From: Zoogloea sp. | GTDB lineage: Bacteria > Pseudomonadota > Gammaproteobacteria > Burkholderiales > Rhodocyclaceae | Reading direction: 5' to 3' | Length of the DNA stretch: 61,024 bases | Assembly: GCA_009026175.1 (NCBI GenBank) | Contig: WBTZ01000009.1 | Span: 1-61,024, forward strand | In this document: positions 44,185 to 53,815 of the stretch, in pieces | Layout of the letters: the number at the start of each line of letters is the position of its first letter | Position numbering within the stretch: the stretch's first letter is position 1 | The notes under the pieces: model-generated | The model's database searches: none | Seen by the model: only the letters and a program-made list of their open reading frames with translations | What the model was told of the DNA's origin: nothing | Program-made: the position numbers and the translations under genes

Positions 44185-45870
44185 TCAGACGCCGTGGCTC
44201 ACGCTGTAGAGCACCCAGCGTCCGTCATCGCCAAACTCCAGCACCCGGCGGTGATAGCGCCGCAGTGACGCGCGGTGGGCAACGCTCACGTAGGTGATGC
44301 CGCTGGCGGCGAGCAAGCCATACAGGCGCTCCTCGTTGAACGCATCGAGGGCACTGCTCGCCTCGTCAAGAATGGCGTAGCGGGGTTGGGCCAGCAGCAG
44401 GCGGGCAAAGGCAATGCGCTGCTGCTCCCCCACCGACAGCACCTTGGCCCAATCCAGCTCGGCATCCAGGCCACCAAAGCGCTCGGCAAGACCGGGCAGG
44501 TTGACCTGCTGGAGCATGGCCCGCAGCGCATCGTCGTCACGCAGCGGCAGCTCCCGCGGATACAGGAGCTGGCTGCGCAGGCTGCCCAGCAGCATGTAGG
44601 GACGCTGGGGAAGGAAGAGCATTTCCCCAGCCGGAGGGCGGGCGATGCGTCCGCGCCCCGAAGGCCACAGCCCGGCGATGGCGCGCAGCAGCGAGCTCTT
44701 GCCGCAACCGCTGGTGCCCACGATCATCAGGCTTCCGCCCGGCTCGACCGAGATGCTCAGCCCGGTGATCAGGGTGCGCTCCCGCTGCGGTGTCCACAGG
44801 GTCAGGTTGTCGATGCGCACCCGCGTGTCCGTGGAGAAGCGGATGTGTTCTTCCTCACCGCCCTCCCGCGCCTCCATGAAGCGGGCAAAGCGGTCCAGCC
44901 TCTCGATGCCGGCCGCGAACTTGCTGAGGCTGTCGAAGTTGTCGACGATCACCGTGAGCGCAGCCAGGATCGCCGCGAAAGCGCCCGCGGCCTGGATCGC
45001 CCGCCCCACCTCGAGCTCTCCGGACAGGACCCGGCCGGCAATGATCACGCTCGGCAGGATCACGGTGAGAAAGCTGAAGGCGTACTGAAACAGGTTGAGC
45101 CGGAGTTGAATGCGGATCAGCCGGAGGTAGTTGCCGAACACCTCACCAAAATGGCGCTCGATCTGGCGTGCCTCGAGCTGCTCCCCGGCATAGAAGGCGA
45201 TGGCCTCTGCGTTCTCGCGAATCCTCACCAGGCTGAAGCGAAAATCCGCCTCCCGCTTGAGCTGATAGAAATTCAAGCCGATCAGCACCTTGCCGAACAA
45301 CAGGACGGTGACGATCGTCCCGATGGTCGTATAGATCAGCAGGAACAGGACCAGCTCCCGGGAGATCGACCACAACACCCCGGAGAACGCCAGCAGTTGG
45401 AGCAGAGCACCGGCCAGCACCAGCAGGAACTGGAGGGACTTCTGGGTGAATGTGCCGATGTCCTCGGCGATCCGCTGATCCGGATTGTCGATACCCGACC
45501 GTGCGTCCAGCCTGAAATACACCTGTTGTGCCAGATAGGCTTCCAGGTAGCGATAGGTCAGCCAGCGCCGCCAATGCCCCCCGAGCCTGTCCCGCACGTA
45601 GTAGTAGAAGGCGTGCACCGGCACCCCCAGCAGGAGCACCCCCAGGCATCGCGTGATGGACGACCAGAAACGCGGCGCGTCCTGCGCGGCCAAGGCAGAC
45701 GTGAACTCGCCAGTCTGCTCGTTCAGCAACACCGCAAACACGGCCTGGCCGAGCAGGAGCATGACCAGCAGGGCCAGCAACCCTCTGGCCAGACGCTTCT
45801 CTCCGCTGAACCAGTAGGGTGCGGCGATGGCGCCGAAGCGCCTCAAGAGCGCCCGATCAAGGACGATCAT
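44185..45870 (-). CDS. SbmA/YddA-like ABC transporter, fused permease-ATPase
   Basis: A 561-aa half-transporter: an ABC_membrane_2 (SbmA/BacA-like) domain of six helices (about 15-330; EQTGEFTSALAAQD, DNPDQRIAEDIGTFTQKSL) and an ATPase domain (about 370-555) with Walker A GTSGCGKSS, signature LSVGEQQRIAFA and Walker B YAILDEASSALD. The DNPDQRI motif is a family hallmark. Relatives move peptides, vitamins or acyl groups. Start 45870 (MIVLDRALLRR) lies 34 nt after the preceding gene. Confidence 0.87.
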   Translation of the reverse strand: MIVLDRALLRRFGAIAAPYWFSGEKRLARGLLALLVMLLLGQAVFAVLLNEQTGEFTSALAAQDAPRFWSSITRCLGVLLLGVPVHAFYYYVRDRLGGHWRRWLTYRYLEAYLAQQVYFRLDARSGIDNPDQRIAEDIGTFTQKSLQFLLVLAGALLQLLAFSGVLWSISRELVLFLLIYTTIGTIVTVLLFGKVLIGLNFYQLKREADFRFSLVRIRENAEAIAFYAGEQLEARQIERHFGEVFGNYLRLIRIQLRLNLFQYAFSFLTVILPSVIIAGRVLSGELEVGRAIQAAGAFAAILAALTVIVDNFDSLSKFAAGIERLDRFARFMEAREGGEEEHIRFSTDTRVRIDNLTLWTPQRERTLITGLSISVEPGGSLMIVGTSGCGKSSLLRAIAGLWPSGRGRIARPPAGEMLFLPQRPYMLLGSLRSQLLYPRELPLRDDDALRAMLQQVNLPGLAERFGGLDAELDWAKVLSVGEQQRIAFARLLLAQPRYAILDEASSALDAFNEERLYGLLAASGITYVSVAHRASLRRYHRRVLEFGDDGRWVLYSVSHGV

Positions 45871-45904
45871 GGGCACGGGCCGGCTCTGTGCGCCACCGCA
45901 CCGC

Positions 45905-46399
45905 TCACTGGCGACTGACGAAGGACATCCGGACCAGACGCGAGCCCGGTCGGAGCTGCAGCGCCTGGCTCGTCCAGGCAGCGCCGAGGCGGGCCCCCAT
46001 CCGGTAGCAGCCGGGCGGCAGCCGGAGATACAGGAATGGCCCCTCGCTGACATCGGCCTGGATGGGGCGGCCCTTGCAGTCCTTCACCGCAAAAGGCACA
46101 TCGGCCAGGTAATGCCCCTCGCGGTCACTGAACACCACGAGCACGTTGTAATGGCCCGCCGCCGCGTGCAGCCGCTCGCGATCGGGGGCACCGATACCAC
46201 CGCTCATCCACTCCACGGCCCCCGCGGAGGGGGCGGTTGATCCGCCCGCTGAACCGTTGAGCGGCTGTCCCGCCCACTCGCCGGCCAGCACGGGCGTGCC
46301 GGAGATCAGCAACAGCGCGCCGAGCAGGCCGGCGTACCAAGCGGGCGGCGGCTGCAGACGAGCGCCCTTGAAGTCGGATGCAGAAGTGATGTCCATCAT
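45905..46399 (-). CDS. Exported hypothetical protein
   Basis: A 164-aa protein with an N-terminal hydrophobic signal (about 20-40, ending VLAGEW) and a C-terminal beta-rich part (YNVLVVFSDREGHYLADV, FLYLRLPPGCYRMGARLG in pieces) resembling a carboxypeptidase-regulatory or transthyretin-like fold. GAGGCGCC precedes the start. It sits 34 nt ahead of the SbmA-like ABC gene, so co-expression is likely. Function unknown. Confidence 0.65.
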   Translation of the reverse strand: MMDITSASDFKGARLQPPPAWYAGLLGALLLISGTPVLAGEWAGQPLNGSAGGSTAPSAGAVEWMSGGIGAPDRERLHAAAGHYNVLVVFSDREGHYLADVPFAVKDCKGRPIQADVSEGPFLYLRLPPGCYRMGARLGAAWTSQALQLRPGSRLVRMSFVSRQ

Positions 46400-46628
46400 G
46401 GCGGCGCCTCGGTGAGAGGCCCCGACCGGATGGAGCGGGCACCCCGGTGGAGGAGCCTAGACAAGGGCCCGACGGCTGTCTGTCCGCTGCCGAACACACG
46501 TCGCTTCACAGGCCCCGGGCCGCTGCGGACTCAGTACGTCAGCGTACCGACTCCGGTGGGCAGCGGGCCCATTCTTGCTCGACACCGGACTCATCCGAGC
46601 CAACCGGAACACTCCTGAAGGATCGATC

Positions 46629-47240
46629 ATGAAACACCTGCAATCCGCCCTCCTCGCCAGCGCCATGCTTCTTGCCTTTGGCAGCACCGCTATCGGTGCC
46701 ACGCTTTCGAAAGCCGAATACACCTCGGACAAGGAGGCCATCTCCCGGCAATACTCGGCCGACAAGACCACCTGCGACAGCAAGGCCGACAACGCCAGGG
46801 ACATCTGCATCGAAGAAGCCAAGGGCCGCGGGAACATCGCCAAGGCAGAACTGGAGGCGAGGTACGAGCCGTCGGTGAAGCACCAGTATGAAGTCCGGCT
46901 GGCCAAGGCCGATGCCGCCTACGCGGTCGCCAAGGAAAAATGTGACGACCTCGCCGGCAATGCCAAGGACGTCTGTCGCAAGGAAGCCAAGGCGGCCCAT
47001 GTAACGGCCAAGGCCGATGCCAAAGTGGCCGAAAAGACCTCCGACGCCAACGCCACCGCGCGCGAAAAGACCAGCGAAGCCAACATGTCGGCTCAGGACA
47101 AGACCAGCAGTGCCCGCAAGGACGCCGCCTCGGACAAGCGCGATGCCGCCTATGCGGTGGCCAAGGAAAAGTGCGATGCCCTGTCCGGCGATCCCAAGGC
47201 AGCCTGCATCAAGGAAGCCAAGAGCCATTACGGCCAGTGA
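46629..47240 (+). CDS. Exported Lys/Ala-rich repeat protein
   Basis: A 203-aa exported protein (signal about 1-23, ending IGA). The mature part is highly charged and helical, with repeats AAYAVAKEKCD (near 98 and 178), KxxCIEEAK/KxVCRKEAK/KAACIKEAK, and a central Thr/Ala/Lys stretch. Paired cysteines in each repeat may form disulfides. Similar proteins occur in many betaproteobacteria without known role. Start 46629 follows GAAGGATCG. Confidence 0.75.
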   Translation: MKHLQSALLASAMLLAFGSTAIGATLSKAEYTSDKEAISRQYSADKTTCDSKADNARDICIEEAKGRGNIAKAELEARYEPSVKHQYEVRLAKADAAYAVAKEKCDDLAGNAKDVCRKEAKAAHVTAKADAKVAEKTSDANATAREKTSEANMSAQDKTSSARKDAASDKRDAAYAVAKEKCDALSGDPKAACIKEAKSHYGQ

Positions 47241-47544
47241 ATGAAGTCCGGCTGGTGGAGCAGCTCCGCCAGCCTCCCGGGGCGCAATCCCGGCCGCCAC
47301 CCCGGGCCAGGAAGGCGCCCCCCAAGAAACGCGTCCGCGCCGCTCGCCGGTGATGGGCGAGGCGCTGATGCCGCGGAAGCCGCGGCGGCCGTCTCCTCCT
47401 CAAGGACGGATACGCCAGCCCGCCCGCTGCAGCTATCATTACGCGCAGCACACGAATCCCGGGCAATGCTGACGGCCACGGCCATCCAGCACCGTGGCCC
47501 GCAGATGGCCCCTCCCCCTGAACGTCCGCCACAGAACCACCATC
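47241..47544. other. Intergenic stretch before gtrA-like gene
   Basis: This 304-bp stretch holds no recognised gene. A 7-bp GC hairpin (GCCGCGG at 47370-47376, CCGCGGC at 47380-47386) followed by CTCCTCCTC could end the upstream transcript. No confident promoter was assigned. Confidence 0.4.
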
Positions 47545-47955
47545 GTGACCCCTCCTCCCGCTGCTTCGAGGCATGCCGCACTACGGGCCCGGATCGCCGG
47601 ATTCGCGGGGGTCGGGTTGATCGGCACCGCAGCCCATTACGCAGTGCTGGTGGGATGTGTGCAGCGCCTGGGAGTCGACCCGGTGCGGGCCAGCATGCTG
47701 GGGGCGCTGGTGGGTGCGGTGATGAACTATCTCCTCAACTACCACTGGAATTACCGCAGCACCCGGAGCCACCTCCGCACCGGGCCACGCTTCTTTGCCA
47801 TTGCGGCGGCGAGCTTTGCCCTCAACGGTGCATTGATGGCCTGGCTGGTCAATGCGCTAGCAACGCCCTATCTTGCTGCGCAACTGGCCGTGACCGCCGT
47901 GGTGTTTCTTGTGAACTTCACCGCCAATCACATGTGGACGTTTCGGGGGCACTGA
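47545..47955 (+). CDS. GtrA-family membrane protein
   Basis: A 136-aa protein with four membrane helices, the GtrA pattern: RIAGFAGVGLIGTAAHYAV at the start, VGAVMNYLLNYHWNYRS in the middle and VNFTANHMWTF at the end. GtrA proteins help flip undecaprenyl-phosphate-linked sugars. The start is uncertain: GTG 47545 or GTG 47494. Its last 99 nt overlap the convergent glycosyltransferase gene, its likely partner. Confidence 0.82.
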   Translation: MTPPPAASRHAALRARIAGFAGVGLIGTAAHYAVLVGCVQRLGVDPVRASMLGALVGAVMNYLLNYHWNYRSTRSHLRTGPRFFAIAAASFALNGALMAWLVNALATPYLAAQLAVTAVVFLVNFTANHMWTFRGH

Positions 47956-48987
47956 GGACATGCCGGCCCGCCTGGGAGCGGCCCCCATGGCGCGTGGCCG
48001 GGCCCCGCGGCGCTCGGGCAGCGCCTCCGAGTAGTCGGACACCAGGTAGCGGGGCCTTTGCTTGATCTCCTCGTAGATCCGCGCCACGTAGCTGCCGAGA
48101 ATGCCCAGGCTGATCATGATGAAGCTCCCCAGGATGAGCAGGGTGAGGATCAGGGTGGTGAAGCCCGAGACTGCCCGCCCGGCCACCCACGACCACAGGC
48201 CCTCGGCCCCCACGCCGATCGCCAGCACCAGGGTGAGCACCCCCAGCACGGTGATGACCTGGAGCGGTGCGCTGGTGAAGGAGACCAGCGCCGTGGCGGC
48301 GAGACGCCCGAGGGACAACAGGCTCCAGTTGCGGGTCGTGCGCGTGCTCGGCGCAACCCGGAAGGGGACGGCAGCCTGCCTGAAGCCCACCCACTTGCTG
48401 AGGCCCCGGAAGAACCGCTCACGCTCCGGCAGGCCGTTCACGAGAATGCGCACCACCCGGCGGTCGAGGAGCTTGAAGTCGGATGCGGCATGCAGGTCTA
48501 TCCCCGTCGCCCGGGCCAGCAGGCGGGTCACCATGCCGGCAACCAGGGCGTAGGCCCGATTATCCGTGGAGCGGTCGGACTTGACCGCATTCACCACATC
48601 GGCGCCCTGCTCCCAGGCGGCCAGCATCTCCGGGATCGTCTCCGGAGGGTGCTGCAGGTCGGCATCCATGGTGATCACCACATCGCCGCGGGCGTCCTCC
48701 AGACCGGCCAGCAAGGCCGCCTCCTTGCCGAAATTGCGGCTCAGGCGCAGGCCCCGCAGCCAGGGCCGCAGCCGCCCCAGCTCCACCACCGCCGCAAAGG
48801 TGTTGTCCGGGCTGCCGTCATCCACCACGATGACTTCGAACTCCGGCCGCATCCCGGCCAGGGTGTCCTCGAGCACGGCAAGCATGCGCTCGATCCCCGA
48901 CGCCTCCCGATAGGCCGGCAATACCACCGAGATCAGGCGGGCGCGCCGCCGCGCCGGACCGGAGGCGCCGTGCATCACCTCGCCCAT
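47857..48987 (-). CDS. GtrB/DPM1-like polyprenyl-phosphate glycosyltransferase
   Basis: A 376-aa GT2 enzyme: N-terminal catalytic domain (about 15-240; SVVLPAYREASGIERML, VVDDGSPDNTF, ITMDADLQHPPE) and two C-terminal helices (about 245-320), as in GtrB and ArnC-type proteins that load a sugar on undecaprenyl phosphate. The C-terminal tail after about residue 335 is basic and low-complexity, and its coding DNA is antisense to the end of the GtrA gene. Start 48987 has GGGAGAA upstream and overlaps the deacetylase gene by 13 nt. Confidence 0.88.
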   Translation of the reverse strand: MGEVMHGASGPARRRARLISVVLPAYREASGIERMLAVLEDTLAGMRPEFEVIVVDDGSPDNTFAAVVELGRLRPWLRGLRLSRNFGKEAALLAGLEDARGDVVITMDADLQHPPETIPEMLAAWEQGADVVNAVKSDRSTDNRAYALVAGMVTRLLARATGIDLHAASDFKLLDRRVVRILVNGLPERERFFRGLSKWVGFRQAAVPFRVAPSTRTTRNWSLLSLGRLAATALVSFTSAPLQVITVLGVLTLVLAIGVGAEGLWSWVAGRAVSGFTTLILTLLILGSFIMISLGILGSYVARIYEEIKQRPRYLVSDYSEALPERRGARPRAMGAAPRRAGMSSVPPKRPHVIGGEVHKKHHGGHGQLRSKIGRC

Positions 48988-49823
48988 GTCAATTCTCCCG
49001 CGGGACACGGCAGGTCCCTGAAGCGCGTCATCGTGACGCCGGCGGCCGAACAGATGGCAGGGAAATCCTGGCTGCACAGCAGCCGGCACTCATCCTCCCA
49101 GCGGTGATAACCCAGCAAACGCTGATCGGACACTTCCTGCAAGTCCAGGTGTCCGGGGTGGCACATCAGCTCGAAGCATCCGCTGTCCGGCAGGCGCCCC
49201 AGCAGTTGCTCCAGGGCCGCAGGATCCAGGCGCCCGCTCGCGGCCAGACCGATACAGACCGGCGACTGCGCTCCCGATCCAGTCCGGGCTCCCTGCAGCA
49301 GCGCCACAGCCGCGTTGCGCAGCCACGCGGCGGGGGACCAGCCGGAGCGCTCCGGCTGCAGAACCCTCACCCACGGGATGCCGTAGGCACGCGCCAGCTC
49401 AAGGGTGAGGCGGCGCAAGGCGGGGATCAGGTGCAGGTGCTCGTGCGAGTTGAGGAAGCGGAGCGTAAGGCCGGCATCGAGGGCCCTTTCGATCTGCGCC
49501 CGCCACTCCTGCTCCACGCAGGCAACCGGCAGACGCCCGGCAAGCACGGCGAGAGCCGCACGGGACTTGCCCGGGAATACCCCGTTGTCTGCCAGACACG
49601 CTGCGACGACCTCCGTCAGGGGCTGGCCCCGGCTGAGATTCAGATGCACGCCATAATCCGCCCAGGGACGCCGCAATAGTCCCGTCGCCAGTTCTTCGAA
49701 TAAGGGTGAGTTGGCCATGACGCCGGTGGCAAGCACCGAGCCGGCGTCGATGCACTGCAGGATGCCGGCGGAGACACAGCGGTACTCACCGAAATCATCC
49801 GCATTGACGATCAGCCCGATCAT
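48975..49823 (-). CDS. ChbG/HpnK (YdjC)-family carbohydrate deacetylase
   Basis: A 282-aa enzyme of the YdjC family. The metal-site motif is NADDFGE at the start and HEHLHLIPALRR in the middle (conserved His residues), with GVHLNLS. Members remove acetyl groups from glycans or act in hopanoid biosynthesis (HpnK). Here the setting (GT39, GT2, GtrA) suggests editing of a lipid-linked amino sugar. It overlaps the GT39 gene by 4 nt (ATGA). Confidence 0.86.
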   Translation of the reverse strand: MIGLIVNADDFGEYRCVSAGILQCIDAGSVLATGVMANSPLFEELATGLLRRPWADYGVHLNLSRGQPLTEVVAACLADNGVFPGKSRAALAVLAGRLPVACVEQEWRAQIERALDAGLTLRFLNSHEHLHLIPALRRLTLELARAYGIPWVRVLQPERSGWSPAAWLRNAAVALLQGARTGSGAQSPVCIGLAASGRLDPAALEQLLGRLPDSGCFELMCHPGHLDLQEVSDQRLLGYHRWEDECRLLCSQDFPAICSAAGVTMTRFRDLPCPAGELTWAR

Positions 49824-51388
49824 GGCAGCCCGCCCTCCACATTGCCCGGCGCCGGCGGCAGGAGCGCAACCCACAGGCGTACCGGTGGCACGGCCGCAGC
49901 GGTGTGCTGGGCGAAGCTCATCACGGTTTCATCGCGCAGCGCCGGGTAGCGGCGACGGATCGACTCGATGAGGGCGGTCCGCCCCGCCGGCTCGACGAAC
50001 ACGGCGCCGCGGTGCTTCAGGTCGGCCTCGTCGAGCCAGGGGCTCATGGGCAGGCTGGCCTCGAAATACGGGACGGGCTTCTCCGGCGCGAAAGCCACCA
50101 GGGTGCTGACCACCCAGCGGTCTCCTCCCACATAGCGCAGCGGGGCCGCAAACCGCCCATGCCAGTAGGCGGCGACCCGGTCGCTCATGGCCCGGCCGGG
50201 GTAGGCAATGGAATAAGGTGCCGTGTTGGTCTGCAGCGGTCGTACGAAGATCGCCCAGTAGCATCCCCCCACCTCCAGCAGGGTGAGCGCCGCCAGGGCT
50301 GCCAGAAAGCGCCGCCATGCCTGCCTGTCCAGAACGGGAGGAAAGGCGAGCACCAGCGCCAGTCCCGCCAGAGAGAAGAATGGAAATCCCCAGCGGGCGA
50401 TCAAGGTGGCCTTGAACGCCGCAGCGAAGAGGACGGTGACCAGCAGCGGGCCGCCGGCCATCAGCATCACGAAACGCCGGTCAAAGCTCTGAAAGCTGAA
50501 GTCCCGATCTCGCCAGCGGACAAAGGGCAGATACAGCAGCACCAGGGGGAGCAAGGCGCCAAGCTGCTCGAGCAGGAAGAGCAGCGGCGGATACAGGCCG
50601 GATTGACTGGGCGCCACCGGCTCGGTGTAGAGATTGTCCTCCAGCGCCAGATTGCTCATGGCGTAGTGGAAGGGTGCGAAATCATGGCGGGCCAGCCACA
50701 GGAGGTTGGGCGACACAACCAGCAGGGCCGCCGCGATGCCCAGCCAGAAGGCCCGGCCCCGCACCGCACGCCGGCCTTCCGGCAACACCACCAGGGCCGC
50801 CAGCATCACGATGAACAGCACGGCCGACTCATACTTGGCGAGCGCAGCCAGCCCGGCCAGCCCTCCCGCACGGCTCCAGCGCCAGCCATCGGGGCTCAGC
50901 AGCGCCTCGCGAAACGCCCAGATGGCCAGCGCCCAGGTGGGGAGCATCGCCACGTTGGGATTGAACGGAATGGCTCCCACCGAATAGTAGTAAACGCCAT
51001 CCAGCAGCATCACCGCCAGCAGGGCGCTGGCCGGGGCGACCATCGCCACGGCGATCCGGTAGACCGTCGCGAGGCACAGGGCCACCGAGAGCTGGGACAG
51101 CAGGTAGATCGGCCAGCCGACGGCACCGAACAGATCGGTGAACAAGGCCGTCAGCCAGGGTGCAAGGAAGGGGTGCTTCTCATAGCCGGTGAGCCACATA
51201 TGCCCCCACGCCAACCCCTCAAGGGAGTCCCGCGGGGGATTGTGGTACATGCAGGCCGGCACCAGGGTCCACAGGAGCACATGGAGCAGCAGGAAAAGGC
51301 CCAGCCCCTGCCCCTGACGGGCAGAGATCGGCGCATCAGTGGAGGCCCTGGCAGCAGCCAGCGTGGCAAAGGGGGTGATCGAATTCAA
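49820..51388 (-). CDS. GT39/ArnT-like membrane glycosyltransferase
   Basis: A 522-aa integral membrane protein with 10-12 helices and a soluble C-terminal region (about 400-522). The first periplasmic loop carries YHNPPRDSLEG and HMWLTGYEKHPFLAPW, with acidic residues and a KHP motif as in PMT_2/ArnT enzymes, which move a sugar from undecaprenyl phosphate to lipid A or another acceptor. It starts the three-gene run GT39, deacetylase, GT2. Confidence 0.85.
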   Translation of the reverse strand: MNSITPFATLAAARASTDAPISARQGQGLGLFLLLHVLLWTLVPACMYHNPPRDSLEGLAWGHMWLTGYEKHPFLAPWLTALFTDLFGAVGWPIYLLSQLSVALCLATVYRIAVAMVAPASALLAVMLLDGVYYYSVGAIPFNPNVAMLPTWALAIWAFREALLSPDGWRWSRAGGLAGLAALAKYESAVLFIVMLAALVVLPEGRRAVRGRAFWLGIAAALLVVSPNLLWLARHDFAPFHYAMSNLALEDNLYTEPVAPSQSGLYPPLLFLLEQLGALLPLVLLYLPFVRWRDRDFSFQSFDRRFVMLMAGGPLLVTVLFAAAFKATLIARWGFPFFSLAGLALVLAFPPVLDRQAWRRFLAALAALTLLEVGGCYWAIFVRPLQTNTAPYSIAYPGRAMSDRVAAYWHGRFAAPLRYVGGDRWVVSTLVAFAPEKPVPYFEASLPMSPWLDEADLKHRGAVFVEPAGRTALIESIRRRYPALRDETVMSFAQHTAAAVPPVRLWVALLPPAPGNVEGGLP

Positions 51389-51526
51389 TGAAACAGCCCT
51401 GTTCTACGACGACGGGAACCCCGACCCCGGAGACCTGAGCAGGAAGCAGGCCGTCGGCACCGGTACAGCTGCCTAGACTAGGCCCGAAGTACCTTCGTTT
51501 GCCTGACGATTGACTGTCCTCCGATG

Positions 51527-51727
51527 TCAGCCAAGGCGCTCGGCAAGGAGAACCCCGAGCGCAAAGAAGGCAATCACGCAGAGGATCGGGTGGCGCTCTG
51601 CGCTCTGCCTCAAGGGGGACCCCGGATGGACAAGCAGCAAGCCACCCGCCAGCACATACGCAGTGGCGGCGATGAGGCGGGGCGACATCATCCGCAAGTA
51701 CACGAGCAGGTCGTCGATGGATTCCAT
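51527..51727 (-). CDS. Small two-helix membrane protein
   Basis: A 66-aa protein (MESIDDLLVYLR...) with two hydrophobic helices separated by a polar loop and ending AERLG. GGAAAG lies upstream of the ATG at 51727. No family recognised. The sequence 51728-52015 beyond it holds no recognised gene. Confidence 0.5.
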   Translation of the reverse strand: MESIDDLLVYLRMMSPRLIAATAYVLAGGLLLVHPGSPLRQSAERHPILCVIAFFALGVLLAERLG

Positions 51728-52015
51728 GCGCAGCTTTCCAGAATTCCGCGCAGCGTATAGGGCGAGGCTTAATCGAAGCTTAAGCCGCCTTCCGCCGATG
51801 CCCGCGCCCCCCAATGAGAGCGCGAAACCGACTCACTCGATACCGCAGAAAAAAAACAGTCGCGCGGAAACAAATCGACGTGTCGAGTCGCAAGACCCCA
51901 GACGTTACTCGATCCTCGATGTTGCAAGAGATTTGGCACGTACGACCAAGAAAGGGGAAGGCAGCGCGGGAAGCTGGCTGCCCCTCCGTACTTGCCCGTC
52001 TCACAGGGTGAACCG

Positions 52016-53281
52016 TCAACGTTCGGGATTGATCTTGTAACGGCCACGGCGTACCGTCCTGGCCATAGCGGGATCGTTTCGGACGTACAGGCATGGGGGA
52101 GCCGTAAGGCTTGCATCAGCTGCTCGCTGCTCCCACACCGTGTTCATCCTGCCGTATCGAAACACCAGAAGCCCTATTGCCGCACAGGCCCCGAGACTGA
52201 CGAAGGCCGTGGCATAGTCGCCATGCTGGACGATCCAACCTGCCAGGGCCGGGCTCAACGCAGCGCCGATGCCCTGGATGGCCATCACAGCCCCCAGCCC
52301 AGCGTTGATGTGGCCGCTACCGCGCAGCACGTGTGCCACGAGGCCTGGCAATGCGACGCCCAACAGGCCTGCACCGACGCCGTCGAGCACTTGCACCGGT
52401 ATCAGTGCCCAGGGGGATGCCCAGGCAGCGGCAATGGCGCCTCGCAGGGGCAACGCGGCCAGTGCGACGGTGACGAGGGCGCGGTAGCCATGGCGCTCGG
52501 CATACCGCCCCGCCAACAGGGCCACCGGGATCATCACCAACTGGGCGACCACGATGGTGGACGCGGTGAAGGCACTCGGGTCGGCCTGACCGCGGGCAAC
52601 GACGGACTGACCGAACAAGGGCAGCATGGCCGCGTTGCCCAGGTGAAAGAGCATCATCGTCACGGCCAGCAGGCACAACTCATGCGACCCTGCCAGCACG
52701 CGCCAGGCCGAGGGCGGGGATGGGGGAGTACCGGCGGCCAGGCGGACGTCCAGGCCACGGGCCACGTCGTGATCGATGTCGCAGGCGCGGATGCCCGCCA
52801 GGCACAGCAAGGCACCGCAGCCCATCAGCAGCATGAGCACGAACACCGCCGGCAGCCCCCAGCGGTAGCCGGCCAGGCCGGCGAGGGCCGCGGCAACGAC
52901 GTTGCCCGCGTGGTTCCACGCCTCATTGCGAGCCAGTTGCCGGGGCAGCCCCTGCGGACCGGCCAAGCCCAGGGTGAGTCCCATGATGGCCGGGCCGAAC
53001 AGCGCGCCCACCACCGCGGCCACGATCTGAGTGGCCGCCGTGGCGCCGGCCAGCAACGCGCGCTTGCGGCGGGAGCCGTCCACCCAGGCGCCCAGCGGCG
53101 TGGTGGCGAGCATGCCGGCAATGCCGGCCGCGCCCATCAGGTAGCCGATATCGTCTGCCTGCCAGCCCTGCCCCATCAGGAACAAGCCGAGAAACGGCCC
53201 CAGCCCGTCGCGGACGTCAGCAATGAAGAAGCTGAGGCCACAGAGCCATCGCTGCGAAGAAGTGAGCGGGTTTGGCGTCAT
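52016..53281 (-). CDS. MFS transporter
   Basis: A 421-aa membrane protein with twelve helices. MFS features include GAWVDGSRRKRALL between helices 2 and 3 and GRYAERHGYRALV between helices 8 and 9. The N-terminal FFIADVRDGLGPFLG pattern is seen in MFS proteins found with tellurite or metal-related genes, but substrate is unknown. It begins 9 nt after the DUF486 gene and may be part of a truncated operon. Confidence 0.82.
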   Translation of the reverse strand: MTPNPLTSSQRWLCGLSFFIADVRDGLGPFLGLFLMGQGWQADDIGYLMGAAGIAGMLATTPLGAWVDGSRRKRALLAGATAATQIVAAVVGALFGPAIMGLTLGLAGPQGLPRQLARNEAWNHAGNVVAAALAGLAGYRWGLPAVFVLMLLMGCGALLCLAGIRACDIDHDVARGLDVRLAAGTPPSPPSAWRVLAGSHELCLLAVTMMLFHLGNAAMLPLFGQSVVARGQADPSAFTASTIVVAQLVMIPVALLAGRYAERHGYRALVTVALAALPLRGAIAAAWASPWALIPVQVLDGVGAGLLGVALPGLVAHVLRGSGHINAGLGAVMAIQGIGAALSPALAGWIVQHGDYATAFVSLGACAAIGLLVFRYGRMNTVWEQRAADASLTAPPCLYVRNDPAMARTVRRGRYKINPER

Positions 53282-53290
53282 GGCGCATCC

Positions 53291-53644
53291 TCAGTGCAGC
53301 GGGCCCTTGAAGACGAAGAACGCCCCCAGGGCGATGCAACCGAAGCCCACCAGGTGGTTGAGTGTGAGCCGCTCGCCCAAGTAGACCACGGAGAACACGG
53401 CGAACACGACGAGGGTAATGACTTCCTGCATCGTCTTGAGCTCAGCAGCGCTATAGACGGCATGGCCTAGGCGGTTGGCCGGCACGGCAAAGCAGTATTC
53501 GGCCAGGGCGATCATCCAGCTCAGCAGGATGACCAGTCCCAGCGGCCGCCCCTCGAAGCGGAGGTGCCAGTACCAGGCGAAGGTCATGAACACGTTGGAG
53601 ATCGACAGCAGGACGATGGGCAAGAGTTGGGGAGACATGGCCAT
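53291..53644 (-). CDS. DUF486/DMT-superfamily small membrane protein
   Basis: A 117-aa protein with four helices and DUF486 features: SNVFMTFAWYWHLRF, LLSWMIALAEYCFAVPANRLGH and LGAFFVFKG. It may act as a small-molecule transporter dimer. It starts 6 nt after the stop of a truncated gene on the same strand, showing it once was second in an operon. Confidence 0.85.
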   Translation of the reverse strand: MAMSPQLLPIVLLSISNVFMTFAWYWHLRFEGRPLGLVILLSWMIALAEYCFAVPANRLGHAVYSAAELKTMQEVITLVVFAVFSVVYLGERLTLNHLVGFGCIALGAFFVFKGPLH

Positions 53645-53650
53645 GGCGGA

Positions 53651-53815
53651 TCAGCGGCTACGGTCGTAGAGAGGTTGCAATGCCGACAGGCTAGTGCCCA
53701 GGCTCACGGCTTCAAGGGCGGTGCCCATGGCGTTGCGCGTGCCCAGGCCCGACGCGGCAAACGGCGCGCCGGACTGAACGGCGAGACGCAGGCTTTCGGG
53801 CGGGAAGCGCACGAT
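53651..53815 (-). pseudogene. 3' remnant of an unidentified gene
   Basis: Only the last 54 codons or so remain: RFPPESLRLAVQSGAPFAAS, then GTRNAMGTALEAVSLG and LSALQPLYDRSR, ending in TGA 6 nt before the DUF486 gene. Coding character and tight spacing mark it as the former first gene of the operon. Upstream of about 53815 the minus frame runs antisense to a PAS domain and loses sense. The family was not identified. Confidence 0.5.
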
